Positions 44,770 through 52,949 of a stretch of DNA of 64,000 nt are shown one piece after another. The position numbers were made by a program, and so were the translations under genes. How positions within the stretch are numbered: position 1 is the stretch's first letter; every line of letters begins with the position of its first letter. Source of the DNA: Pseudomonas silvicola (lineage in GTDB: Bacteria > Pseudomonadota > Gammaproteobacteria > Pseudomonadales > Pseudomonadaceae); NCBI RefSeq assembly GCF_026651855.1, contig NZ_CP093280.1, positions 2,706,001 through 2,770,000 of the forward strand, read 5' to 3'. The notes beneath the pieces are model-generated. The model searched no databases. It was given only the letters and a program-made list of their open reading frames with translations, and was not told the origin of the DNA.

Positions 44770-45107
44770 GTCAGCTCCTGGCTCTTTGGTTGGCAAACCT
44801 GTGAGTAAGGAGTGCAGCGCCCGTGCCAGTTTTGCCATCACGGTTTGGCCCAGTAAAACCGGGGGGTTGAGCGAAAAGGTAATTTTTTCTTTCGTGCAAA
44901 ATGCATGAATGGTCATTTGTTGCACGGCATTTTGCGCGACAGGTTCAGGACGAACCGGGGAGGAGGGCAGGGAGACTTTTCCTGAGTCCCTATGGTCTAT
45001 GACAACGAATTGCCAATAAATTCCATTGGCGCCGTCCATAGGCAGGTTCTGTTGACCCGCTGTCGGCGTCACCGGACACTGCTCGTCACTAGCCAAGGAG
45101 ATAGCCC
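44770..45107. promoter_or_regulatory. Divergent intergenic region, copy 1
   Basis: A 338-bp region between divergent genes, rich in A/T near 44880-44910. It must hold both promoters. The in-frame extension of the DUF3509 frame through it is not supported. Confidence 0.5.
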
Positions 45108-45632
45108 ATGACCGACACCCGTGAAGCCCGCCAGATGACCGCCGATGAAGCCGCCGAGTTTGCCGCGCAGGTATTCGACGTGGCGCGCAAGGGCGACGCC
45201 GACATGCTCGGCCGCCTGCTGGCCAACGGCTTGCCGGTGAACCTGCGCAACCACAAGGGTGACACCCTGCTGATGCTGGCCGCGTACCACGGCCACCAGG
45301 ATGCCGTGCGAGTGCTGCTGGCCCACCAGGCCGACCCCGAACTGCGCAACGACAACAACCAGAGCCCCATCGCTGGCGCGGCCTTCAAGGGCGACCTGGC
45401 CACGGTCAAACTGCTGGTGGAAGGTGGCGCCAGCGTCGAAGGCGCGGGTGGCGATGGCCGCACGGCGTTGATGATGGCAGCGATGTTCAACCGTACCGCC
45501 ATCGTCGACTACCTGCTGAGCCAGGGTGCCGATCCACATGCCAAGGACGCCAACGGCGCCACCGCGCTGGCCGCGGCTCAGACCATGGGGGCTCAGGATA
45601 CCGCCGCCCAGCTGGCCAAGCTGACGGCCTGA
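45108..45632 (+). CDS. Ankyrin-repeat protein
   Basis: A 174-residue protein with about four ankyrin repeats from residue 30: NHKGDTLLMLAAYHGHQDAV, NNNQSPIAGAAFKGDLATV, GGDGRTALMMAAMFNRTAIV and DANGATALAAAQTMGAQ. No signal peptide; probably a cytoplasmic protein-binding module. AAGGAG precedes the ATG. In copy 2 only its first 17 codons remain. Confidence 0.93.
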   Translation: MTDTREARQMTADEAAEFAAQVFDVARKGDADMLGRLLANGLPVNLRNHKGDTLLMLAAYHGHQDAVRVLLAHQADPELRNDNNQSPIAGAAFKGDLATVKLLVEGGASVEGAGGDGRTALMMAAMFNRTAIVDYLLSQGADPHAKDANGATALAAAQTMGAQDTAAQLAKLTA

Positions 45633-45694
45633 TACCCTCGGGGCGCGAATGCGGCTATCCTTTGCGCCCTTTTTTACCGTCACAGGCCGCCTCC

Positions 45695-46225
45695 ATGAAA
45701 GACCAACTGATTGAACTCATCACCAAGATCAGCTCGGGCTGCCTGGCCGAAGCGGACATCGCCCGCATCGCCGACGAGGCCGCCCAGGCCTACGCGGACC
45801 CTGCGGCATTCCTGGCCGCCAACCCGGACATCAACTACGACGACAGTTTTCCCATCGCCCTGGGGGAATGGGTGGTGGTCGGCAGCCTGCCTGACACCGT
45901 GCTGTTCCAGGCTGACACGTACCAGGACCTGTTCCAGCAGATCACCGACTCGTTCGGCGCTGGCGTGACCTTCAACTTCAAGGCCAAGCAGTTGGCCAAG
46001 GTCGAGCCGCTGACGGCGCTGAACCGCATCCAGGTACAGATGAGCAGCTTGGCCAAGGAAGACGGCGGTTACACCCTGGTCAACTTCAGCCAGCCGCTGG
46101 ATGATGAGCTGCAATGCGTGCTGGTATTCGGCAAGGACGTGGAGCGGGTCCTGGAGCTGTGCGCAGGCCTGAACATTGCCGCCGCGCCGTCGCTGGAAGC
46201 CCTGAAAGTCGCCGTTCACGTCTGA
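45695..46225 (+). CDS. Conserved protein of unknown function, complete copy
   Basis: A 176-residue soluble acidic protein: a helical N-terminus (IELITKISSGCLAEADIARI), then DDSFPIALGEWVVVGSLPDTVLFQADTY and a beta-rich C-terminus. I do not recognise the family. A perfect hairpin follows. Residues 32 onward are duplicated in the chimeric gene at 47233. Confidence 0.8.
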   Translation: MKDQLIELITKISSGCLAEADIARIADEAAQAYADPAAFLAANPDINYDDSFPIALGEWVVVGSLPDTVLFQADTYQDLFQQITDSFGAGVTFNFKAKQLAKVEPLTALNRIQVQMSSLAKEDGGYTLVNFSQPLDDELQCVLVFGKDVERVLELCAGLNIAAAPSLEALKVAVHV

Positions 46226-46229
46226 CGAT

Positions 46230-46259
46230 GGGCAGGAGCTGGCAAGCCAGCTCCTGCCC
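46230..46259 (+). terminator. Perfect 14-bp hairpin, copy 1
   Basis: GGGCAGGAGCTGGC pairs with GCCAGCTCCTGCCC around AA. It lies 4 bp after the stop and probably ends transcription, though no T run follows. Confidence 0.65.
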
Positions 46260-46320
46260 CGCCTGTGTTCGCCATACGCAGCTACGCTGAAGGGGGAATC
46301 CCTTTCCCGGAGCGTCTGCC

Positions 46321-46512
46321 ATGGGTTCCACGTTCAACGGCCTGATTGGCCTGATCATCCTCGCGCTCGATATCTGGGCCATCATCAATGTGCTCAAGAG
46401 CAGTGCCGAAGTGGGCATGAAAGTGCTGTGGGTGCTGTTGATCCTGCTGTTGCCCGTGCTGGGCCTGATCATCTGGGCCATCGCCGGGCCCCGGGGTAAT
46501 GTGCGCCTTTAA
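46321..46512 (+). CDS. Small PLDc_N-type membrane protein, copy 1
   Basis: A 63-residue protein with two hydrophobic helices; VLWVLLILLLPVLGLIIWAIAGPR is the phospholipase-D N-terminal (PLDc_N) signature found alone in many small bacterial membrane proteins. No catalytic HKD motif is present. CCGGAGCG precedes the ATG. Confidence 0.85.
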   Translation: MGSTFNGLIGLIILALDIWAIINVLKSSAEVGMKVLWVLLILLLPVLGLIIWAIAGPRGNVRL

Positions 46513-46615
46513 TTGTTACCTGGTGCTACCTCACGCCACCTGAAGGTGGGGCCTGTATCGCCCGCTTCCCGAGCTTCGCCCGGGCTCACAGCCCTGGGTA
46601 TGAAGCCCGTGTCAC

Positions 46616-46894
46616 TCACGCGGAGTGGTAGGTAGGCAGCGCGAAACGGTTCTGGCTCTGCAGCATGTTGATAGCCGGCAGTTCGCTGGCTTGGCCGGCC
46701 AGGTCGCGGCGGATGGCGCTGATGACCCAGGTCAGCTGTTCGCCCGTGTGCAGTTGCTGGTAGGAAATCGAGCGGCGGGTCACTTTTCCTTCGCTGTCAC
46801 GCAGGGTCAACAGTACAGCACCGTCCGGACGCGGTTGGGTGGTGACGTCGTAGCCGGCGAATACGGAAGCGAATTTTTCTTGAATAAAGTTCAT
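46616..46894 (-). CDS. DUF3509 family protein, copy 2
   Basis: Same 92-residue protein as the gene at 44491, offset 2125 bp. The divergent upstream region is also duplicated, so both should be regulated alike. Confidence 0.85.
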   Translation of the reverse strand: MNFIQEKFASVFAGYDVTTQPRPDGAVLLTLRDSEGKVTRRSISYQQLHTGEQLTWVISAIRRDLAGQASELPAINMLQSQNRFALPTYHSA

Positions 46895-47232
46895 GTCAGC
46901 TCCTGGCTCTTTGGTTGGCAAACCTGTGAGTAAGGAGTGCAGCGCCCGTGCCAGTTTTGCCATCACGGTTTGGCCCAGTAAAACCGGGGGGTTGAGCGAA
47001 AAGGTAATTTTTTCTTTCGTGCAAAATGCATGAATGGTCATTTGTTGCACGGCATTTTGCGCGACAGGTTCAGGACGAACCGGGGAGGAGGGCAGGGAGA
47101 CTTTTCCTGAGTCCCTATGGTCTATGACAACGAATTGCCAATAAATTCCATTGGCGCCGTCCATAGGCAGGTTCTGTTGACCCGCTGTCGGCGTCACCGG
47201 ACACTGCTCGTCACTAGCCAAGGAGATAGCCC

Positions 47233-47721
47233 ATGACCGACACCCGTGAAGCCCGCCAGATGACCGCCGATGAAGCCGCCGAGGCCTACGCGGACCCTGC
47301 GGCATTCCTGGCCGCCAACCCGGACATCAACTACGACGACAGTTTTCCCATCGCCCTGGGGGAATGGGTGGTGGTCGGCAGCCTGCCTGACACCGTGCTG
47401 TTCCAGGCTGACACGTACCAGGACCTGTTCCAGCAGATCACCGACTCGTTCGGCGCTGGCGTGACCTTCAACTTCAAGGCCAAGCAGTTGGCCAAGGTCG
47501 AGCCGCTGACGGCGCTGAACCGCATCCAGGTACAGATGAGCAGCTTGGCCAAGGAAGACGGCGGTTACACCCTGGTCAACTTCAGCCAGCCGCTGGATGA
47601 TGAGCTGCAATGCGTGCTGGTATTCGGCAAGGACGTGGAGCGGGTCCTGGAGCTGTGCGCAGGCCTGAACATTGCCGCCGCGCCGTCGCTGGAAGCCCTG
47701 AAAGTCGCCGTTCACGTCTGA
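47233..47721 (+). CDS. Chimeric gene: ankyrin gene start fused to unknown protein
   Basis: A 162-residue frame. Residues 1-17 (MTDTREARQMTADEAAE) are from the ankyrin gene; from AYADPAAFL onward it equals residues 33-176 of the gene at 45695. The join lies in a homeologous stretch, ADEAAE against ADEAAQ (GCCGCC-G/C-AG in DNA), and keeps the frame. It has the ankyrin gene's promoter and AAGGAG site but lacks all ankyrin repeats and the first 31 residues of its own parent. Confidence 0.88.
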   Translation: MTDTREARQMTADEAAEAYADPAAFLAANPDINYDDSFPIALGEWVVVGSLPDTVLFQADTYQDLFQQITDSFGAGVTFNFKAKQLAKVEPLTALNRIQVQMSSLAKEDGGYTLVNFSQPLDDELQCVLVFGKDVERVLELCAGLNIAAAPSLEALKVAVHV

Positions 47722-47725
47722 CGAT

Positions 47726-47755
47726 GGGCAGGAGCTGGCAAGCCAGCTCCTGCCC
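47726..47755 (+). terminator. Perfect 14-bp hairpin, copy 2
   Basis: Exact copy of the hairpin at 46230, offset 1496 bp. Confidence 0.65.
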
Positions 47756-47816
47756 CGCCTGTGTTCGCCATACGCAGCTACGCTGAAGGGGGAATCCCTT
47801 TCCCGGAGCGTCTGCC

Positions 47817-48008
47817 ATGGGTTCCACGTTCAACGGCCTGATTGGCCTGATCATCCTCGCGCTCGATATCTGGGCCATCATCAATGTGCTCAAGAGCAGT
47901 GCCGAAGTGGGCATGAAAGTGCTGTGGGTGCTGTTGATCCTGCTGTTGCCCGTGCTGGGCCTGATCATCTGGGCCATCGCCGGGCCCCGGGGTAATGTGC
48001 GCCTTTAA
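47817..48008 (+). CDS. Small PLDc_N-type membrane protein, copy 2
   Basis: Identical 63-residue protein to the gene at 46321, with identical upstream sequence. Confidence 0.85.
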   Translation: MGSTFNGLIGLIILALDIWAIINVLKSSAEVGMKVLWVLLILLLPVLGLIIWAIAGPRGNVRL

Positions 48009-48061
48009 TTGTTACCTGGTGCTACCTCACGCCACCTGAAGGTGGGGCCTGTATCGCCCGC

Positions 48062-48126
48062 TTCCCGAGCTTCGCCCGGTCCCACAGGGTTATGCGAGCC
48101 GCCCTGTGGGCCGGGCGAAGCTCGGG
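48062..48126. repeat. REP inverted pair, right border of duplication
   Basis: Positions 48064-48089 pair with 48102-48126 apart from one bulged base. The stems include the REP core and CCCACAGGG/CCCTGTGGG. The left arm equals the REP arms at 44441 and 46566 over TTCCCGAGCTTCGCCCGG. Confidence 0.9.
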
Positions 48127-48238
48127 GAGTGGGCGACACTGTCTAAAAATTGCAGTGCATCACTTGCCATCTTGATGCACCATTTGCCGCCTCGTGTTTC
48201 ACGATTCCAATAAACCCATCCACGGATTTTCAATCGAC

Positions 48239-50317
48239 ATGGCCATCACGGACGCCTTGGAACCGGCGCAGGCGTATAAACGCCGGCAGCCGACCGTCAA
48301 ATCTCACCTTGCCTACACCTTGCTCAGCGGCCTGGCCATCATGGTCCTGCTCAGCCTGCTGCGCCTGGCATTGCTGATCTACAACCGTGAAATGATCCTC
48401 GATACCCCGGCTTCCACCTTTGTCGAAGCATTCGGCAATGGCCTGCGCTTCGACGTGCGCCTGGTGGTCTACACGCTTATTCCGCTGGTGATCGCCACCC
48501 TGGTGCCCTGGCTGATGGCGCGTCGCGGCCTGTGGCGCTTCTGGCTGACCATCACCTCCAGCATCATGATGTTCCTGGGCCTGATGGAACTGGATTTCTT
48601 CCGTGAATTCCACCAGCGCCTCAACGGCCTGGTGTTCCAGTACGTGAAGGAAGACCCCAAGACCGTGCTGAGCATGCTCTGGTACGGCTACCCCGTGGTG
48701 CGTTACCTGGTGGCCTGGGCGATTGTCACCTGGCTGCTGAGCCTGGTGTTCAAGGGTATCGACCGCATGACCCGCCCGCGTATCGACTACGTCGCCAGCG
48801 GCCGCCGCCCGGTGGCGCCGTGGTATGGCCGCGTCGCCGTGTTCGTGGTGCTGCTGGCCGTGGCCGTGGTCGCCGCCCGTGGCACCCTGCGCCAGGGGCC
48901 GCCGCTGCGCTGGGGTGATGCCTACACCACGGATTCGAACTTCGCCAACCAACTGGGCCTCAACGGTACCCTGAGCCTGATCGGCGCGGCCAAGAGCAGC
49001 TTCTCCGACGAGCGCGACAACATCTGGAAAGCCACCATCCCCGAGGATGACGCCCAACAGACCGTGCGCAACATGCTGCTGACCGCCAACGATAAACTCG
49101 TGGACGCCGACACCGCCGCCGTGCGCCGCGACTTCACACCGCCGGCGCAGAACGTGATGGGCTACAAGAACGTCGTGGTGATCCTGATGGAAAGCTTCGC
49201 CGGTCACTCGGTGGGCGCGCTGGGCGCACCTGGCAATATCACCCCGTACTTCGACAAGTTGGCCAAGCAGGGCGTGCTGTTCGACCACTTCTTCTCCAAC
49301 GGCACCCATACCCACCAGGGCATGTTCGCCACCATGGGCTGCTTCCCCAACCTGCCGGGCTTCGAATACCTGATGCAGACCCCCGAAGGCGCCCACAAGC
49401 TGTCGGGCCTGCCGGAGCTGCTCAGCGCGCGCAACTACGATGACGTGTACGTGTACAACGGTGATTTCGCCTGGGACAACCAGTCGGGCTTCTTCGCCAA
49501 CCAGGGCATGACCACCTTCATCGGCCGCAATGACTTCGTCAACCCTGTTTTCTCCGACCCCACCTGGGGCGTGTCCGACCAGGACATGTTCGACCGGGGC
49601 GCCGAGGAACTGGCCAAGCGCGACAAGGCCGGCAAGCCGTTCTATGCCTTGCTGCAAACCCTGTCCAACCACACCCCGTATGCCATCCCGTCGCCGCTGC
49701 CGGTGCCTCAGGTCACTGACCGTGGCCCGTTGAACCAGCACCTGACGGCCATGCGCTACTCGGATTGGGCCCTGGGCCAGTTCTTCGAGAAGGCCAAGAA
49801 AGAGCCGTACTTCAAGGACACGCTGTTCATCGTCGTCGGCGACCACGGTTTCGGCAACGAGCAGCAGATCACCGAAATGGACCTGGGCCGCTTCAACGTG
49901 CCCATGCTCATGATCGGTGAAGGCCTGCAGGAAAAATTCGGTGCGGTGAACCACACCGTGGGCACCCAGATCGACATCGTGCCGACCATCATGGGCCGTG
50001 TCGGTGGCGAAACCCGCAACCAGTGCTGGGGCCGTGACCTGCTGAACCTGCCGGAAGGCGACAAGGGTTTTGGCGTGATCAAGCCGTCGGGCAATGAGCA
50101 GACCGTGGCCATCATCACAGGTGATCGGATACTGGTGCAGCCCAAGGACATGCCACCGCGCATGTTCCGCTTCCAACTGGGCAGCGACCCGAAAGCCGAG
50201 TCGATCGCCGATCAGCCTGACCAGGCCGACCTGCTGCACAAGCTCGACTCGTTCATCCAGACGGCCACCAAGAGCCTGCTGGACAACACCGCGGGTGTCG
50301 CTGACTCGAAGCGGTAG
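48239..50317 (+). CDS. LTA synthase-family sulfatase-fold membrane protein
   Basis: A 692-residue protein: five membrane helices in the first 220 residues, then a large periplasmic alkaline-phosphatase-fold domain. VVVILMESFAGHS holds the first metal Glu, NGTHTHQGMF a probable catalytic Thr, and VVGDHGFGNE the Asp-His pair. Family members move phosphoglycerol or phosphoethanolamine groups onto glycans; in Gram-negatives a role on periplasmic glucans or LPS is likely. ATG 48239 is chosen; an earlier GTG at 48194 adds 15 residues. Confidence 0.88.
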   Translation: MAITDALEPAQAYKRRQPTVKSHLAYTLLSGLAIMVLLSLLRLALLIYNREMILDTPASTFVEAFGNGLRFDVRLVVYTLIPLVIATLVPWLMARRGLWRFWLTITSSIMMFLGLMELDFFREFHQRLNGLVFQYVKEDPKTVLSMLWYGYPVVRYLVAWAIVTWLLSLVFKGIDRMTRPRIDYVASGRRPVAPWYGRVAVFVVLLAVAVVAARGTLRQGPPLRWGDAYTTDSNFANQLGLNGTLSLIGAAKSSFSDERDNIWKATIPEDDAQQTVRNMLLTANDKLVDADTAAVRRDFTPPAQNVMGYKNVVVILMESFAGHSVGALGAPGNITPYFDKLAKQGVLFDHFFSNGTHTHQGMFATMGCFPNLPGFEYLMQTPEGAHKLSGLPELLSARNYDDVYVYNGDFAWDNQSGFFANQGMTTFIGRNDFVNPVFSDPTWGVSDQDMFDRGAEELAKRDKAGKPFYALLQTLSNHTPYAIPSPLPVPQVTDRGPLNQHLTAMRYSDWALGQFFEKAKKEPYFKDTLFIVVGDHGFGNEQQITEMDLGRFNVPMLMIGEGLQEKFGAVNHTVGTQIDIVPTIMGRVGGETRNQCWGRDLLNLPEGDKGFGVIKPSGNEQTVAIITGDRILVQPKDMPPRMFRFQLGSDPKAESIADQPDQADLLHKLDSFIQTATKSLLDNTAGVADSKR

Positions 50318-50343
50318 GGTGTTCTGATTCGATGCCGGCTTCT

Positions 50344-50405
50344 GTGGGAGCTGGCTTGGCGGTGAGCTTTCAACCTCGAAATCTCGCTGGCAAGCCAGCT
50401 CCCAC
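50344..50405 (+). repeat. Inverted repeat / terminator
   Basis: GTGGGAGCTGGCTTG (50344-50358) and CAAGCCAGCTCCCAC (50391-50405) are perfect complements, a second REP type common in Pseudomonas. It follows the LTA-synthase-like gene. Confidence 0.8.
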
Positions 50406-50512
50406 GGTCGTTTCAGTGCCAGCGGTGCCATTTGGCATTCCCTTGGAACGATGCCCCTGTCCCTCGGTCAAGTTAAGTGAGGCGGTTGCCTCAGTCTGCC
50501 GAGGAGATCCTG

Positions 50513-50749
50513 ATGAAAAAGTGGCAAATCGCTTTTATCGATGAGCACGGTCAGCAACTGAACCTGCAAATCGATGCCGATCAGCGTCCCGACAAGGATG
50601 AAGCGGCCCGGCATGTGCGCGCGTACTACCGGCCCGTGCTGGCCAAGGCCGACCTGAACGACTTCGACAACCGCGCCCCGGACCCGGCGGCGAAGGCACT
50701 CAAGGAGATGAATGCCATGGAAATCGTTTCTGTGACGCAAGTCGACTGA
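50513..50749 (+). CDS. Small conserved protein, unknown
   Basis: A 78-residue acidic soluble protein (MKKWQIAFIDEHGQQLNLQI...). GAGGAG lies before ATG 50513, which is better than the earlier in-frame start at 50477. No family recognised. Confidence 0.7.
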   Translation: MKKWQIAFIDEHGQQLNLQIDADQRPDKDEAARHVRAYYRPVLAKADLNDFDNRAPDPAAKALKEMNAMEIVSVTQVD

Positions 50750-50965
50750 TCCATACCCTGTGCGCCTGACCCTCTGGCACAGGCGCTGCCTTCGCGCTAC
50801 TCTGCAACCGAGGACGGCCCACCGTTGGCCGTGACCTTGTCTTGTCAGCTTCATGCTTGTTTCCGGGTGGTCCCTGAGGGGCCGCGTATTCCCTTTGCAG
50901 TCATCTGTCAACGGAGGTCCTGGAAGTACTGAAAGTCTATCCATCAATGATGAGGAGGACGATCC
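50750..50965 (+). other. Intergenic region before rraB
   Basis: No gene visible. The rraB ribosome-binding site (GAGGAGGA) lies at its right end. Confidence 0.5.
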
Positions 50966-51307
50966 ATGAGCACAGCCTATCAAGAAGACATCAGCACCCA
51001 TGTGCTGCGCCGCATGAAAGAAGGCGGATTTGATTTCGCCAGCATCCACCCCATCGAGTTTTATGCCGTGTTCCCGGACGAGAAGCGTGCGCGTACGGCG
51101 GCGGGAAAGTTTCAGGGTGAATCACTCAACGCGCAGGTCAGTGAACGGGACGATGGCGCCTGGTACCTGGAGCTCAGCAAGGTGATGTACGCCACCTACG
51201 GCGGCATCGGCGAGTTCGAGCAAGACTTCGAGGCCGTCATCGAGCCGCTGGGCGGCGAGATCGAAGGCTGGGGCGTCAAGCATCAGGTCCAACGGCTTCA
51301 AGCATAA
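50966..51307 (+). CDS. rraB: RraB-family ribonuclease E regulator
   Basis: A 113-residue ferredoxin-like fold protein. FDFASIHPIEFYAVFPDEKRA and the acidic C-terminus (EFEQDFEAVIEPLGGEIEGWG) are typical. In E. coli RraB binds RNase E and limits mRNA decay. Confidence 0.85.
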   Translation: MSTAYQEDISTHVLRRMKEGGFDFASIHPIEFYAVFPDEKRARTAAGKFQGESLNAQVSERDDGAWYLELSKVMYATYGGIGEFEQDFEAVIEPLGGEIEGWGVKHQVQRLQA

Positions 51308-51364
51308 AACCCGGTGAAAGGTTCAAGCCTCACGCTGACAATGTGGGGCTTGCGGCTATCCTTA

Positions 51365-51387
51365 GGACGCTTCGCAATGAAGCGTCC
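51365..51387. terminator. Hairpin terminator after rraB
   Basis: GGACGCTTC (51365-51373) and GAAGCGTCC (51379-51387) form a perfect 9-bp stem with TTA/TAA flanks. It lies 58 bp after rraB and before the ATP-grasp operon promoter region. Confidence 0.7.
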
Positions 51388-51527
51388 ATAAGCCGGTTGT
51401 GGTGGAACACGCACAGGAATGGTGCGTCGTTCGCCGCGGTTTTAGCCAACCGATTGTTTTATAAGCGTTTATGCCGCTGGCACGGGCCTTGCGATGGCCT
51501 TGGTGTCCGGGTGACAAGGAGTACGGC

Positions 51528-52937
51528 ATGATCCGCACCTTTTATGATGAGATGTACGATGCCGGCGGCGTTGTCCGCCCGCATTACCGGGAGTTCGCGC
51601 GATGGCTGGCCGACACCCCCGAAGAGCTCCTGGCCCAGCGGCGCCGGGAAGCCGATCTGCTGTTCCACCGGGCGGGTATCACCTTCACGCTCTATGGCGA
51701 TGAGCAGGGTACCGAGCGGCTGATTCCTTTCGATACCATTCCTCGCAGCATTCCCGCCAGCGAATGGCGCGTGGTGGAGCGCGGCTGTATCCAGAGGGTC
51801 AAGGCGCTGAACATGTTCCTTGCCGACCTCTACCATGACCAGCGCATCATCAAGGCAGGGATCGTTCCCGCCGAACAGGTGCTGGCCAACGAACAGTATC
51901 AACTGGCGATGCAGGGCCTGAACCTGCACCGTGACATCTATTCGCACATTTCCGGGGTAGACCTGGTGCGTGACGGCGATGGCAGCTATTACGTGCTGGA
52001 AGACAACCTGCGCACCCCCAGCGGCGTGAGCTACATGCTCGAAGACCGCAAGATGATGATGCGGCTGTTCCCCGAGCTGTTCGCCGCGCAACGCATCGCC
52101 CCCATCGACCACTACCCCAGCCTGTTGCTCGACACCCTGAAGAGCTCCAGCCCCATCGATAACCCTAGCGTGGTGGTGCTGACGCCTGGGCGCTTCAACA
52201 GTGCGTTCTTCGAACATGCCTTCCTGGCACGGGAGATGGGCGTGGAGCTGGTGGAAGGCGCGGACCTGTTCGTGCGTGACGACCGGGTGTTCATGCGCAC
52301 CACGGACGGCCCCAAGGCCGTTGATGTGATCTACCGCCGCCTGGACGATGCCTACCTCGACCCACTGGCCTTCAACCCTGAATCGATGCTCGGTGTGCCG
52401 GGGTTGCTGGCCGCGTACCGTTCGGGCAACGTGATTCTGGCCAATGCCATCGGCACCGGGGTGGCCGACGACAAGTCGGTCTACCCCTACGTGACTGACA
52501 TGATTCGTTTCTACCTGGACGAAGAGCCGATTCTCAAGAACGTGCCGACCTGGCAGTGTCGCAAGCCTGAAGAGCTGTCCCACGTTCTGGCGCACCTGCC
52601 GGAACTCGTGGTCAAGGAGACCCAGGGCTCCGGCGGTTACGGCATGCTGGTGGGGCCTGCCGCCAGCGCGGCCGAGATCGAGAACTTCCGTGCCCGGCTC
52701 AAGGCCCGGCCTCATGCCTACATCGCGCAACCGACGCTGTCGCTGTCGACCTGCCCGACCTTCGTCGAAAACGGCATTGCCCCGCGCCATATCGACCTGC
52801 GCCCGTTCGTCCTGGCCGGCCGCGAAACCCGTGTGGTGCCCGGCGGCCTGACCCGCGTGGCGCTGCGCGAGGGCTCGCTGGTGGTCAACTCGTCCCAGGG
52901 TGGCGGAACCAAGGACACCTGGGTGGTCGAGGATTAA
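51528..52937 (+). CDS. Circularly permuted ATP-grasp protein
   Basis: A 469-residue protein of the circularly permuted ATP-grasp type. YYVLEDNLRTPSGVSYMLEDR and the Gly-rich loop VVKETQGSGGYGMLVGP are the family markers; RPFVLAGRETRVVPGG completes the site. ATP-grasp enzymes join a carboxylate to an amine via an acyl phosphate. Published comparative genomics placed this trio in a peptide or amide-bond-forming system, but its substrate and product are unknown. AAGGAG precedes ATG 51528. It is the first gene of a three-gene operon. Confidence 0.93.
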   Translation: MIRTFYDEMYDAGGVVRPHYREFARWLADTPEELLAQRRREADLLFHRAGITFTLYGDEQGTERLIPFDTIPRSIPASEWRVVERGCIQRVKALNMFLADLYHDQRIIKAGIVPAEQVLANEQYQLAMQGLNLHRDIYSHISGVDLVRDGDGSYYVLEDNLRTPSGVSYMLEDRKMMMRLFPELFAAQRIAPIDHYPSLLLDTLKSSSPIDNPSVVVLTPGRFNSAFFEHAFLAREMGVELVEGADLFVRDDRVFMRTTDGPKAVDVIYRRLDDAYLDPLAFNPESMLGVPGLLAAYRSGNVILANAIGTGVADDKSVYPYVTDMIRFYLDEEPILKNVPTWQCRKPEELSHVLAHLPELVVKETQGSGGYGMLVGPAASAAEIENFRARLKARPHAYIAQPTLSLSTCPTFVENGIAPRHIDLRPFVLAGRETRVVPGGLTRVALREGSLVVNSSQGGGTKDTWVVED

Positions 52938-52949
52938 GGATGCCTGCCA

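Larger units (their letters stand above)
44441..46565. repeat. Tandem duplication, first unit (2125 bp, complete)
   Basis: It starts with the 18-bp REP arm and contains the DUF3509 gene, the ankyrin gene, the 176-residue unknown gene and the PLDc_N gene. The second unit repeats it from 46566 at an offset of 2125 bp on the left part, and 1496 bp after a 629-bp deletion. Confidence 0.93.
46566..48061. repeat. Tandem duplication, second unit (1496 bp, internally deleted)
   Basis: Repeats the first unit without differences that I found, apart from a 629-bp deletion joining the region of 45157 to that of 45787. The next REP arm starts at 48062. The junction at 46566 joins the right flank of one REP to the left flank of the other, as unequal crossing-over predicts. 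Confidence 0.93.

Noticed and set aside
44770-45096. In-frame extension of the DUF3509 gene
   Set aside because: The family length of about 92 residues starts at 44769, and the extension covers the divergent promoter region.
44385-48126. CRISPR array or insertion sequence as cause of the repeats
   Set aside because: The repeats are long tandem units with REP borders; no spacer pattern, transposase or target-site duplication is present.
48230-50431. 733-codon open frame antisense to the LTA-synthase-like gene
   Set aside because: Low-complexity His/Val/Gln-rich reading of the opposite strand of a high-GC gene; no recognisable domain.
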